A stretch of DNA of 64,000 nt, from the NCBI RefSeq assembly GCF_015291705.1, contig NZ_CP030050.1:6138001-6202000 (forward strand), written 5' to 3'. This document shows, piece after piece, positions 26,713 to 35,006 of this stretch (the stretch's first letter is position 1; each line of letters starts with the position of its first letter). This DNA comes from Bradyrhizobium arachidis. Its GTDB lineage: Bacteria > Pseudomonadota > Alphaproteobacteria > Rhizobiales > Xanthobacteraceae. Under the pieces are notes generated by a model that saw only the letters and a program-made list of their open reading frames with translations, was not told the origin of the DNA and made no database searches. The position numbers and the translations under genes are program-made.

Positions 26713-27461
26713 TGGTTAATTCGCCTCAAGACCCCCGCCAAAGCCAACGTCAAGAGCTCGATTTGACGTCGTTTTCCGCCTCCGGCGGCACGCCCGTCGA
26801 ATGGCGAATCTCGGATGCGCCGGTGCCCTACCCGGACGCCGTCGCCGAAATGGAAGCGCGCGTCGCCGCCATCGCGGCGGGCGAGGCGCCGGAGCTGGTC
26901 TGGCTGCTCGAGCACCCCCCGCTATACACCTCCGGCACCTCGGGCAAGGAAAGCGACCTGCTTGATGCCCGATTCCCGACCTTCGCCACGGGGCGCGGCG
27001 GGCAGCTGACCTATCACGGGCCCGGCCAGCGAGTTGCCTACATCATGCTCGACCTCAAGCGCCGCCGGCCGGACGTGCGGGCCTATGTCGCGAGCCTGGA
27101 GGAGCTGATCCTGAAGACGCTCGCCGCCTTCAACGTCCGCGGCGAGCGGCGCGAGGACCGGGTCGGCGTCTGGGTGAAGCGGCCCGACAAGGGGCCTGAG
27201 CACGAAGACAAGATCGCGGCGATCGGTGTGCGGCTGAAGCGCTGGGTCTCGTTCCACGGCATCGCCATCAATGTCGAGCCGGAGCTGTCGCATTTCGCCG
27301 GCATCGTTCCTTGCGGTGTCGCCGATCCCCGCTATGGCGTCACCTCGCTGGTTGATCTCGGCCAGCTCGTGACCATGGCCGATGTCGACATCGCGCTACG
27401 GCAGGCGTTCGAGGAGCTGTTCGGGCCGACCAAAGCGTTGGTGCCGGAAGCGGCCGTCTAG
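26712..27461 (+). CDS. lipB: Octanoyl-[acyl-carrier-protein]:protein N-octanoyltransferase
   Basis: 249 residues. LipB moves octanoate from acyl-carrier protein to lipoyl domains of 2-oxoacid dehydrogenases and the glycine cleavage H protein, the first step of lipoate synthesis. Family motifs are intact: [12 protein letters not shown] at about 95-106, catalytic Lys167 in K-I-A-A-I-G-V-R, and catalytic Cys201 in P-C-G-V-A-D-P followed by G-V-T-S-L. The length is normal for alphaproteobacterial LipB. ATG at 26712 is the only ATG before the conserved region. No strong Shine-Dalgarno sequence is visible. Confidence 0.95.
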   Translation: MVNSPQDPRQSQRQELDLTSFSASGGTPVEWRISDAPVPYPDAVAEMEARVAAIAAGEAPELVWLLEHPPLYTSGTSGKESDLLDARFPTFATGRGGQLTYHGPGQRVAYIMLDLKRRRPDVRAYVASLEELILKTLAAFNVRGERREDRVGVWVKRPDKGPEHEDKIAAIGVRLKRWVSFHGIAINVEPELSHFAGIVPCGVADPRYGVTSLVDLGQLVTMADVDIALRQAFEELFGPTKALVPEAAV

Positions 27462-27660
27462 CGTTTTCCTGTTCGAGCCCGACCGCGCGTGTTCTCCGCA
27501 CGCCACGGAATCGGCTATGCTCGATTCCGGCGCCGCCCACGCCTCCCCCCTCCGCCGGGAAAGCAGACATCATGCCGGGCGACTCAACATCGGACCGACT
27601 GTTCGAGCGCCAGGCATAAGGAGGGATTGCGCTTTCTGCTCGCAATGGGAGGTTTTGACG

Positions 27661-28374
27661 ATGAAGCTTTCTACGCCGATCTACCATCTCAAGCGACGAG
27701 CCAAGCGCCTGTCGCGCGAGCAAGGCATTCCGCTGCACGCCGCGCTCGATCGCATTGCTGCGACGGAAGGGTTTTCCGCCTGGAGCATGCTCGCGGCGAA
27801 GGCGACGGCGATGACTCCGGCCAACAAGTTGTTCCCGCAATTCCAGCCTGGCGACCTCGTGCTGGTCGGCGCGCGCCCCGGCCAGGGCAAGACGCTGATG
27901 AGCCTCGAACTCGCCGTCGAGGCGATGAAGTCGGGCCATCGCGCAGCGTTCTTCTCGCTCGAATATACCGAGAAGGATGTGCTGGATCGCCTGCGCGCGA
28001 TCGGGGTGGAGCCGGCGCAATTCGACGAACTCTTCGAGGTCGACTGCTCCGACGTCATCAGCGCCGATTACGTCGTGAAGCAGATGGCGACGGCCCCTCG
28101 CGGCACAATCGTGGTGATCGATTATCTGCAACTGCTCGACCAGCGGCGGGAAAACCCGGACCTGACCGTTCAGGTGCGCGTGCTGAAATCTTTCGCGCGC
28201 GACAAGGGGCTGATCGTCGTCTTCATCTCGCAGATCGACCGGTCCTACGATTCCTCCATCAAGCCCTGCCCCGATCTCAGCGATGTCAGGTTGCCAAACC
28301 CACTGGACCTGAAGCTGTTCGACAAGACGTGCTTTCTGAACAATTCGGAAGTTCAGTTCCGCGCGGCGAGCTGA
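27661..28374 (+). CDS. Small DnaB-like RecA-fold ATPase
   Basis: 237 residues from ATG at 27661, preceded by GGGAGG; the frame is open further upstream but that part is out of character. Residues 1-50 form a helical domain (K-R-R-A-K-R-L-S-R-E, then A-T-E-G-F-S-A-W-S-M-L-A-A). A RecA-fold core follows with Walker A G-A-R-P-G-Q-G-K-T at 70-78 and Walker B I-V-V-I-D-Y-L-Q-L-L-D at 150-160, the D-Y-L-Q form being typical of replicative helicase DnaB C-domains. It lacks the DnaB N-terminal domain and is half the usual length, so it is not the replicative helicase. A role in DNA or RNA handling is inference. A hairpin at 28393-28420 follows. Confidence 0.7.
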   Translation: MKLSTPIYHLKRRAKRLSREQGIPLHAALDRIAATEGFSAWSMLAAKATAMTPANKLFPQFQPGDLVLVGARPGQGKTLMSLELAVEAMKSGHRAAFFSLEYTEKDVLDRLRAIGVEPAQFDELFEVDCSDVISADYVVKQMATAPRGTIVVIDYLQLLDQRRENPDLTVQVRVLKSFARDKGLIVVFISQIDRSYDSSIKPCPDLSDVRLPNPLDLKLFDKTCFLNNSEVQFRAAS

Positions 28375-28392
28375 CAATTCCAAGCGACGCAG

Positions 28393-28420
28393 GCCGCGGG
28401 TGAGACGGCTCACCCGCGGC
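28393..28420. terminator. Hairpin between convergent ATPase and tautomerase genes
   Basis: Perfect 12-bp arms (GCCGCGGGTGAG and its complement) around a four-base loop ACGG. It lies in the 54-bp gap between two convergent stops. No clear U-tract is present on either side, so its efficiency as an intrinsic terminator is uncertain. Confidence 0.6.
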
Positions 28421-28428
28421 TTGCGGCG

Positions 28429-28851
28429 TCACGCCGCCTTCAGCGAAACCTCGAGCTTGCCGGCGATGTAGCGCCGCTCCTGGGTCAGGCCGCCAAAGCC
28501 GTAGGCGTCGCTCTTGACCTCGTCGACGTGCAGATAGGTCTCGGGATGCATCGGTCCCAAAATCTCGGCCATGCGCTTGAACATCGCGGCGAGATAGGCC
28601 GCCTTCTCGTCCTTGGTGTTGGTGCCTTCGCTGACATGGATGTCGATCCAGTAGCTGGCGAGCTTCTGCTCGGCGAGCGACTTGCCGCCGGCGAACCAGT
28701 CACTGGCATCGACGGCCTTCACGATGATGGCGGTGACCGCGGGATCCTTGTGCAGTATCTCAGCGGTGAGCTCGGAGACAGCGTTCGCGATGTCGGCCTT
28801 CAGCGAGGGCGACTGGCGGGAGGTGGCGTAGGACACGGTGATCAGCGGCAT
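28429..28851 (-). CDS. Tautomerase (4-oxalocrotonate tautomerase superfamily)
   Basis: 140 residues from ATG at 28851, preceded by GAGGAG seven bases upstream. The frame continues further upstream but lacks family sequence there. It begins M-P-L-I-T-V-S-Y, so after Met removal the catalytic N-terminal Pro of the tautomerase superfamily is in place. At about twice the length of classical 4-OT it matches the longer, fused-type members. Motifs include S-Y-W-I-D-I-H-V and G-G-L-T-Q-E-R-R-Y. The substrate is unknown. It is divergent from a LysR-type gene, which probably controls it through a palindrome in the 111-bp gap. Confidence 0.8.
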   Translation of the reverse strand: MPLITVSYATSRQSPSLKADIANAVSELTAEILHKDPAVTAIIVKAVDASDWFAGGKSLAEQKLASYWIDIHVSEGTNTKDEKAAYLAAMFKRMAEILGPMHPETYLHVDEVKSDAYGFGGLTQERRYIAGKLEVSLKAA

Positions 28852-28921
28852 TGTCGTTCTCCTCAAGATGCTGCGCTGGTTGCGCGGCGTTGATGAGAAG
28901 CTAGATCTCCTCCGGTCATTT

Positions 28922-28946
28922 TGGTATCTTATCTCTGTTGATACCA
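28922..28946. promoter_or_regulatory. Candidate LysR-type operator (TGGTATC-N11-GATACCA)
   Basis: A perfect inverted repeat of seven-base arms with an 11-bp spacer lies between the divergent tautomerase and LysR genes, close to the LysR start. LysR-type proteins bind partly palindromic sites of this sort in such divergent promoters. The spacing is close to the classical T-N11-A form. This is inference from position and symmetry. Confidence 0.55.
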
Positions 28947-28962
28947 GTGATAACAATTCAAA

Positions 28963-29820
28963 ATGACCGCCACACTCGACATCGCCACCGTCCAGGCCTT
29001 CCTGCTGGTCGCCGACCTCCAGAGCTTTACCCGTGCCGCCGAGGCACTCGGCACGACCCAGGCCGCCGTCAGCCTCAAGCTGCAACGGCTGGAGACCTTG
29101 CTGGGGAAACGCCTCGTCGAACGCTCGCCGCGTGCAGTCCGTCTCACCGCCGACGGCGCCGGCTTCCTCGATCGCGCTCGGGTCCTGATCGCGGCGCACG
29201 ACCGCGCCCTCTCGGGCGAAGCACCGGCCGCGCAGTCGCTCTCGCTCGGCATCTCCGATCACGCCGCAGGCCCCGAGCTCGTTCCGCTGCTCGAACGCCT
29301 GCACGCGATGTCGTCAAATCTCACCCTCGCCGTCACCATCGGCTTCTCGCGCGAGATGCAGGATGCCTATGATGCTGGCGAACTCGACGCCGTGATTGTC
29401 CGCCAGGAAGGCAGCCGCCGTGGTGGCGAGAAGCTGACCGAGGACGAGTTCGGCTGGTTCGCGTCGCGACGCTTCACCTTGCCGAAGGGTGAAGCCCTGC
29501 CGCTCGCAACCCTCGCCCCGCCCTGCGGCGTCCGCGCCGTCGCCGTGCGCGCGCTCGACAAGGCCGGCCTCGCCTGGCGCGAGCGCTTTGTCGGCGGCGG
29601 TGTGACAGCGGTAGTGGCGGCTGCGCTCGCCGGGCTTGCGATCGCACCGCTGGCGCGGCGGATTGCGCCGCCCGGATTGGTCGATATCGGCCCTGCGCAC
29701 AAGCTGCCAAAGCTCGGCAGCTCGAAGGTCATGCTGCATTCGAAGGTCAGCGATCCCGCGAAGCTTGCGGCGCTGCGCGCAGTAGCGGCGACGTTTCGGA
29801 GCGCCGCGGGAGCTAACTAG
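28963..29820 (+). CDS. LysR-family transcriptional regulator
   Basis: 285 residues. The N-terminal winged helix-turn-helix is clear (S-F-T-R-A-A-E-A-L-G-T-T-Q-A-A-V-S, then L-E-T-L-L-G-K-R-L), followed by the effector-binding domain (L-G-I-S-D-H-A-A-G at about 96). It is divergent from the tautomerase gene and probably regulates it. The effector cannot be deduced from sequence. Confidence 0.9.
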   Translation: MTATLDIATVQAFLLVADLQSFTRAAEALGTTQAAVSLKLQRLETLLGKRLVERSPRAVRLTADGAGFLDRARVLIAAHDRALSGEAPAAQSLSLGISDHAAGPELVPLLERLHAMSSNLTLAVTIGFSREMQDAYDAGELDAVIVRQEGSRRGGEKLTEDEFGWFASRRFTLPKGEALPLATLAPPCGVRAVAVRALDKAGLAWRERFVGGGVTAVVAAALAGLAIAPLARRIAPPGLVDIGPAHKLPKLGSSKVMLHSKVSDPAKLAALRAVAATFRSAAGAN

Positions 29821-30225
29821 CGCCCGCGTCCTTTCCTGCAGCGGACCAATAAGCGACCCCGGCCAGACATCCAGCCAACGCAAACAGCCCATCCATCTCA
29901 AAGAGCGTCCCGAAGATGCCGTTCGCAATCAGGGCTCCGATCGCAGCGCCAGCGGCCGCGTAAAACAGCACTGAGCGAATTCGAAGTGACTCACCGAGCC
30001 ATATCACAAGCGCGGATGGCATCCCGCTAAGCAGGCAGGTGAGAATCAATGTGATTGGCAGGACAATCAAGATCAGGGGGACGATGGGAGCCAGGCCCTC
30101 GGGAAAGCCTCGATCTGGAAGAGATAGAATTGCGGCGAGGACTGGCAACGCCCCCAATGTCGCGGTCGCCGCCAGGCATCCACGAAACCAGCCGTCCAGA
30201 GCACGAGGGCATGCAGTGCAGCCAT
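29813..30225 (-). CDS. Small membrane protein, probably frameshifted
   Basis: Two overlapping frames look like pieces of one gene. ATG at 30225 has a strong GAGGTGA just upstream, next to the stop of the preceding epimerase gene, and encodes M-A-A-L-H-A-L-V-L-W-T-A-G-F-V. Near 30175 the convincing protein continues in a different frame (C-L-A-A-T-A-T-L-G-A-L-P-V-L-A-A-I-L) to the stop at 29813, with three or four hydrophobic segments. The continuation alone would have only a TTG start at 30157 with no ribosome-binding site. One base gained or lost would explain this. I recognise no function. The 3' end overlaps the stop of the LysR gene on the other strand. Confidence 0.5.
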
Positions 30226-30234
30226 AACATCACC

Positions 30235-31671
30235 TCACAAGATCGCCTCGAACGCACTCCGCAGCGTCTCATGCCGGAAGACAAAGCCGCGGCTCAGCGC
30301 TTTGTTCGGCAGCACGCGCTGGCCGCCGAGCAGAAGCTCGTCGGCAAAGCCGCCGCCGATCCGGCGCAACAGGCCACCGGGGATGCGGAATATGGCGGGC
30401 CGGTGCAACCGGCGCCCGAGTTCCTCGGTGAACTTCGCGTTGGTGACGGGGATCGGCGCGGTGGCGTTGACGGGCCCTGCAAGATCGGGGGTCGCCATCA
30501 CATAGGCGATCAGGCGAATGAGATCGTCGCGCTCGATCCAGGACATCCACTGCCGCCCGGTGCCGAGCGGGCCGCCGAGGCCGAACTCGAATGGCGTCAA
30601 CATGCGGGTGATGAAGCCGCCCTCGGTGCCAAGCACGAGGCCGATGCGCAAGTACACCACGCGGACGCCAAGCTCCTCCGCCGGCCGCGCCGCCTTCTCC
30701 CAGGCCGCGCACAGCTCGTGGCTGAAGCAGGCGTGCGACTTGGCCGACTCCGTCAGCACCTGGTCGGCCCACAAGCCGTACCAGCCGATCGCGGAGCCGC
30801 TGACGAGCACCTCGGGCTTGCGCTCGAGCCGCGCGATCAATTTTATGACTTCACCGGTCATGTCGACGCGGGAGCCGATGATCTTCGCGCGCTTCACTTC
30901 GGTCCACAGACCGTTGCCGATCGGCTCTCCCGCGAGATTGACGATGGCGTCGATTGGCGTGTTCGCGGCAAGCTGATCGAGGCTGGTGATCAGCGTGACC
31001 GGCGGCGGCAACATCTCGGCCTTGGCGGGATTACGGATCAGCGCGATGACGTGATGCCCTGCCCCGCTGAGGCTCGCCGCAAGGCGGCTGCCGATGAAGC
31101 CCGTCGCGCCAGTGATCAGCACTGTCTTGCGGCCCGGGAGCTTCTCGACAAGGCCTTCCGCAGGAACGCTTCGCATGCGGCCGAGCCGGCGCATCGCCGC
31201 AAAATCCCTGACGCCGCAGAGCGAGGCGCCGACCGCGCAGGCGGTCGCGGCGATGCTGAGCAGGCCCTGATAGACGACCGTCACGCCAAACGGCTGCATC
31301 GCCCAGTCGATTAGCACCGGTAGCAGCAGCACCAGGATGGCGCCGTAATTGATCGCGAGCAGCGTGTGATTGATGCGCTCGCTCGGCGGCAGCTTCCGGC
31401 TCAGATCCTCCTCGACGAAATCCATCAGCGTGATGACGATCTCGGCCACCAGCACCACGATGATCAGCAGCGCCAGTACGCCATAGACTTCCAGCCAGCC
31501 GAGCAGCAGGAACAGCAGCGCATAGAGCATGTTGCGGATGCCGTGCAGTTTCAGCTCGAAGCGCTGCGACGGACGCCACGCCAGGCGCTCGGTGAATTCG
31601 TGGTGATAGAAGGTGTCGAACACGCCCATCACGATCTGGATGGCGATGAGCGTCCACAAGAGCGGGGTCAT
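30235..31671 (-). CDS. TIGR01777-type NAD(P)-dependent epimerase with N-terminal membrane domain
   Basis: 478 residues. The first ~155 contain four hydrophobic segments (for example L-L-W-T-L-I-A-I-Q-I-V and L-L-I-I-V-V-L-V-A-E-I-V-I). Residues from about 180 form a Rossmann extended-SDR domain, with nucleotide-binding G-A-T-G-F-I-G-S at 188-195, N-L-A-G-E-P-I (the family's hallmark) and S-G-S-A-I-G-W-Y-G. Stand-alone members of this family (YfcH-like) lack the membrane part, so this is a fusion. The substrate is unknown. It overlaps the upstream DUF4166 gene by four bases and follows a GbsR-type regulator. Confidence 0.85.
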   Translation of the reverse strand: MTPLLWTLIAIQIVMGVFDTFYHHEFTERLAWRPSQRFELKLHGIRNMLYALLFLLLGWLEVYGVLALLIIVVLVAEIVITLMDFVEEDLSRKLPPSERINHTLLAINYGAILVLLLPVLIDWAMQPFGVTVVYQGLLSIAATACAVGASLCGVRDFAAMRRLGRMRSVPAEGLVEKLPGRKTVLITGATGFIGSRLAASLSGAGHHVIALIRNPAKAEMLPPPVTLITSLDQLAANTPIDAIVNLAGEPIGNGLWTEVKRAKIIGSRVDMTGEVIKLIARLERKPEVLVSGSAIGWYGLWADQVLTESAKSHACFSHELCAAWEKAARPAEELGVRVVYLRIGLVLGTEGGFITRMLTPFEFGLGGPLGTGRQWMSWIERDDLIRLIAYVMATPDLAGPVNATAPIPVTNAKFTEELGRRLHRPAIFRIPGGLLRRIGGGFADELLLGGQRVLPNKALSRGFVFRHETLRSAFEAIL

Positions 31672-32333
31672 GACACGGCCTCCCTGAACACGGCGGACTG
31701 GTGGATCAGCGCGCCATAACGCGGATGAATGACATCGAGGGTGAAGCGGAACGCCCCCTCGCCGAGATCGCTGTGCGTCACGGTCAGGTCACCCGGCGTG
31801 AGCCATCGTGGCAGCGGGATCCAGAGCCGCCCAAGCTGCAACCCGTAAGCAGCGCTGCGGAACGTCAGCGCCTGTCCCTCGACCGCGATACGGAGCGCCA
31901 TCGAGACGCCGAAGCCGACATACTCCTCGAGCCCGGTCGGGCCGGCGAAGCGTTTCGCCGAATGGATCACCTGCGGAAAGCCGCGCTTGCGCGCGCAGAT
32001 GCGGGTCCAGGTCTGGCCGCCGGTCGCGCCGTCCTCGGTAACCGTCACGATCATGGGCACGCCGGTGTCGCGCCCCGTGGGAAGCGGCCCGCCGATCAGG
32101 CGCGCGGCCTGTGCGAACCACCAGCCGATATCGCTGAAGGCGACCTCGTCGACGACACCGACATAGACCACGCTGTCGCCGTCAGCGACGCGCTTGGAGA
32201 AGCGCCGCCAGGTCGCGAGCGGCAGGCGGCCCCAATCCTCGTCCGACAGCAGGGTGCGAAAGCGGCGGTCGTCGAGCAGTTTGGTGTGAGCGGAGGTTGG
32301 TACGTTGGAGCCCGATAATCTCGCCGACGTCAT
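31668..32333 (-). CDS. DUF4166-like protein
   Basis: 221 residues from ATG at 32333, preceded by GAGGAGG. The frame is open upstream, but that part is out of character. Recognisable parts are G-G-P-L-P-T-G at about 84-90, then G-G-Q-T-W-T-R, R-K-R-G-F-P-Q-V-I-H-S-A-K-R-F and G-E-G-A-F-R-F-T-L-D-V-I-H-P. This order fits DUF4166 proteins, which are often encoded beside or fused to membrane-containing epimerases such as the next gene here. The biochemical role is unknown. Confidence 0.7.
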   Translation of the reverse strand: MTSARLSGSNVPTSAHTKLLDDRRFRTLLSDEDWGRLPLATWRRFSKRVADGDSVVYVGVVDEVAFSDIGWWFAQAARLIGGPLPTGRDTGVPMIVTVTEDGATGGQTWTRICARKRGFPQVIHSAKRFAGPTGLEEYVGFGVSMALRIAVEGQALTFRSAAYGLQLGRLWIPLPRWLTPGDLTVTHSDLGEGAFRFTLDVIHPRYGALIHQSAVFREAVS

Positions 32334-32349
32334 CGCAACCTCCTCGATA

Positions 32350-32907
32350 CTATTTGGCCTTGCCCAGCGGCAGCAGGTTGGCGATCTTCTCGCCAAGCCG
32401 CATCAGGGCGACCAGCCGCGGCCGCGGCACCTTCAGCATCTGCATGAACCAGTGATCGGCGAGCTCGGTGAAGGCGAGCATCTCCTTCAGCCGTTTGCTC
32501 GCGACCGGACTGATGGTCGGATCATCCGTCGCATCGGACACGCAGGCCCTGAGCGCGACGATGGCCGGATCGATCTCCCGCTCCTTGCGCCGCGCCGCGA
32601 TGCGGGCCGCGACCTCCCAGATGTCGGTCTCGGCTTCGTAATGGTCGCGGCGGTCGCCGAGGATCGGCACCCGCCGGATCAGGTTCCAGGCGAGCAGTTC
32701 CTTGAGCGAGTTGGAGACATTGGACCGCGCCATGCCGAGCGTGTCGGCGATGTCCTCGGCCGTCATCGGCGCCTCGGCCAGATAGAGCAGCCCGTGGATC
32801 TGGCTGACCGAGCGATTGACGCCCCAGCCGTCCCCCATGTCGCCCCAATGCAGGATGAAGCGCTCGACGGCGGCAGGGAGTTTCTTCTTTCCTGTTATTT
32901 CTGTCAT
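32350..32907 (-). CDS. GbsR/MarR-family transcriptional regulator
   Basis: 185 residues. The opening A-V-E-R-F-I-L-H-W-G-D-M-G and the winged helix (M-T-A-E-D-I-A-D-T-L-G-M-A-R-S-N-V-S-N) are typical of GbsR-type MarR proteins. I chose ATG at 32907 because the family normally starts close to this point; there is no Shine-Dalgarno sequence in front of it. A perfect inverted repeat overlaps the start codon, which suggests autoregulation. It heads an operon with the DUF4166 and epimerase genes. Confidence 0.85.
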   Translation of the reverse strand: MTEITGKKKLPAAVERFILHWGDMGDGWGVNRSVSQIHGLLYLAEAPMTAEDIADTLGMARSNVSNSLKELLAWNLIRRVPILGDRRDHYEAETDIWEVAARIAARRKEREIDPAIVALRACVSDATDDPTISPVASKRLKEMLAFTELADHWFMQMLKVPRPRLVALMRLGEKIANLLPLGKAK

Positions 32908-32917
32908 AACAGAAATA
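32896..32917. promoter_or_regulatory. Palindromic operator overlapping the GbsR-type start codon
   Basis: Perfect nine-base arms TATTTCTGT and ACAGAAATA with a four-base spacer CATA. The spacer contains the complement of the ATG start. MarR-type dimers bind such symmetric sites, and occupancy here would block transcription start or early elongation. With no ribosome-binding site in front of the ATG, the transcript may be leaderless. Confidence 0.7.
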
Positions 32918-33059
32918 TCTGATGGACGCGATTGATTGTCAAGTGCGTCAGGCCGCTGATATCGCTGCATACCGTCCGCGAGATTTGCCTAAAAATATCC
33001 CAGGCACGGGAACAATTCGCTGCCTGTGACGTTTGCCCGGGTTCAGGCAGGGTCCCCGA

Positions 33060-34580
33060 ATGGTCGAAAAGTTCAGTCAGCAGAGAGACTTGTTCGAGAG
33101 CGAGCGCAGTTTCCGGCTGTTGGTTGAAGGAGTCGCGGACTACGCCCTGTACATGCTGGATCCCAATGGGATCATCACCAGCTGGAATATCGGCGGCGAG
33201 CGCATCAAGGGCTATTCGCCCTGGGAGATCCTCGGCCAGCATTTTTCCCGCTTCTATACCGAGCCCGACCGCGCCAACGGCAAGCCCGCCCGTGCGCTCG
33301 GCATCGCCAGGGAAAAGGGCCGCTACGAGGAAGAAGGCTGGCGCGTCCGCAAGGACGGCACGTTCTTCTGGGCCAGCGTCGTGATCGATCCGATCTACGA
33401 GGATGGCGAGCTGGTCGGCTTCGCCAAGATCACGCGCGACATCACCGAGCGCCGCAACACGCAGCTCAAGCTCGAGGCGATGCAGAAGCAGCTCGCCGAG
33501 TCCCAGAAGTTCGATGCGCTGGGCCAGCTCACCGGCGGGGTCGCCCACGACTTCAACAACCTCCTGATGATCATCAGCGGCAGCCTCCACGTGCTGAAGC
33601 GGGGCGCCGACGACGAGGCCAAGCTCAAGCGCGCGATCTCGGCCATCGAGACCGCCACCAAGCGTGGCGCGGCGCTGACCAACCAGCTCCTCACCTTCGC
33701 GCGGCGGCAGAGCGTCAATCCGCAGGCGATCGATTTCGCCGACCGCATCTCGGCGATCCGCGAGGTGCTCGATGCCGGCGTGGGCAGCTCCGTGCGCCTG
33801 GCCTTCGAAGTCAGCCGCGACGTCTGGCCGATCAAGGCCGACGTCTCGGAACTCGAGACCGCGTTGCTCAACCTCGTCATCAATGCCCGCGACGCGATGC
33901 CCGACGGCGGCACGGTGACGATCCGTGCGCGCAACGTCGTGCTGGATGAGGCGACCCTCGCCGGCGAATTCGTCGCGATCGACATCGCCGACACCGGGCT
34001 CGGCATTCCCTCGGACGTTCTCGACAAGATTTTCGAGCCGTTCTTCACGACCAAGCCGATCGGCAAGGGCACCGGCCTCGGCCTGTCCCAGGTGCACGGC
34101 TTTGCCCATCAGGCCGGCGGCACGGTGAAGGTCGCAAGCGAACTCGGCAAGGGTACGACCTTCACCATCCTCCTGCCGCGCGGGGAAGGGGCGCCAGCGC
34201 GCGAGACCACGGGAAGTGCGTCGTTCCGCGGCAGCGGCACCGTGTTGCTGGTCGAGGACAATCCGGACGTCGCCCTCGTCAGCATCGGCCTTTTGGAGCA
34301 GCTCGGCTACCAGGTACGGCGCGTCGCCGATGCCGAAGCCGCCTTGCGCGAGATCGAGAAGAACAGGGTTGACTTCGTGTTCTCTGATATCGTGATGCCC
34401 GGCAAGATGGACGGGCTCAGCCTTGCCCATCGTCTGCGCCAGATCCGCCCCGGCCTGCCGGTCCTGCTCGCCACCGGCTACAGCGACGTCGCCTCCGGCG
34501 TGCGCGGCGATTTCCCGATCCTGCGCAAGCCGTACGAGATCCACGAGCTGAGCGAGGCGATTTCGAAGCTGCCGCGGTGA
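33060..34580 (+). CDS. Hybrid sensor histidine kinase: PAS, HisKA, HATPase, receiver
   Basis: 506 residues from ATG at 33060 with AGGCAGGG upstream; an upstream TTG at 33033 is possible. There is one PAS domain (about 15-130, with [17 protein letters not shown] sequence and the C-terminal R-D-I-T-E-R). Next come a dimerisation helix with the phospho-accepting His in G-G-V-A-H-D-F-N-N at about 163, ATPase boxes [10 protein letters not shown] and D-T-G-L-G-I-P, and [10 protein letters not shown]-terminal receiver domain has the Asp in F-S-D-I-V-M-P near 443. It has no membrane segment, so it is cytosolic. The PAS style resembles light- or redox-sensing kinases, but no chromophore-binding Cys motif was recognised. 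Confidence 0.9.
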   Translation: MVEKFSQQRDLFESERSFRLLVEGVADYALYMLDPNGIITSWNIGGERIKGYSPWEILGQHFSRFYTEPDRANGKPARALGIAREKGRYEEEGWRVRKDGTFFWASVVIDPIYEDGELVGFAKITRDITERRNTQLKLEAMQKQLAESQKFDALGQLTGGVAHDFNNLLMIISGSLHVLKRGADDEAKLKRAISAIETATKRGAALTNQLLTFARRQSVNPQAIDFADRISAIREVLDAGVGSSVRLAFEVSRDVWPIKADVSELETALLNLVINARDAMPDGGTVTIRARNVVLDEATLAGEFVAIDIADTGLGIPSDVLDKIFEPFFTTKPIGKGTGLGLSQVHGFAHQAGGTVKVASELGKGTTFTILLPRGEGAPARETTGSASFRGSGTVLLVEDNPDVALVSIGLLEQLGYQVRRVADAEAALREIEKNRVDFVFSDIVMPGKMDGLSLAHRLRQIRPGLPVLLATGYSDVASGVRGDFPILRKPYEIHELSEAISKLPR

Positions 34581-34602
34581 CTGTTCACTTTCCCACCTAC
34601 GC

Positions 34603-34689
34603 CGTCATGGCCGGGCTTGTCCCGGCCATCCACGCCTGGCCCCGCTGCACGAAGAACGTGGATGCCCCGGGACAAGCCCGGGCATGACG
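34603..34689. repeat. Intergenic inverted repeat (REP-like palindrome), type 1
   Basis: Arms of about 32 bases are near-perfect inverted copies: 34603-34634 begins CGTCATGGCCGGGCTTGTC, and 34657-34689 ends GGGACAAGCCCGGGCATGACG. A 22-bp spacer separates them. It lies between convergent genes, where it may also act as a bidirectional terminator. Elements of this kind are dispersed in rhizobial genomes. Confidence 0.75.
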
Positions 34690-34706
34690 ACCTCTTGTGA
34701 GATCGC

Positions 34707-35006
34707 CTACACCGTCGGCAACACCGAGAACTTCTCCCCTGCCCCGCGCAGGTTCAGCTCGTCCGCACTCGCGGTCTCACTCGTCACGCTGTCCACACGC
34801 GCCGACGGCGGTCCATGCCGGCACAGCGCGACCATGTCGGCGACGTGCTTCGGCGTGCCGGCGAACAGCGCTTCCACGCTGCCGTCGCGACGGTTGCGGA
34901 CCCAGCCATCGAGGCCGCTGGCGGTGGCCTGGTACTCGACCCAGGCGCGATAGCCGACGCCCTGCACACGCCCGCGGATCATGACCTGGAGGATCGCCCG
35001 GCTCAT
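34707..35006 (-). CDS. acyP: Acylphosphatase
   Basis: 99 residues. Acylphosphatases hydrolyse carboxyl-phosphate bonds. The substrate-binding loop G-R-V-Q-G-V-G-Y-R contains the catalytic Arg20, and Asn38 in [11 protein letters not shown] is the second catalytic residue. The length and beta-alpha-beta order are normal. Its start overlaps the stop of the PEP-mutase-family gene (ATGA), so the two are co-translated. Confidence 0.93.
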   Translation of the reverse strand: MSRAILQVMIRGRVQGVGYRAWVEYQATASGLDGWVRNRRDGSVEALFAGTPKHVADMVALCRHGPPSARVDSVTSETASADELNLRGAGEKFSVLPTV

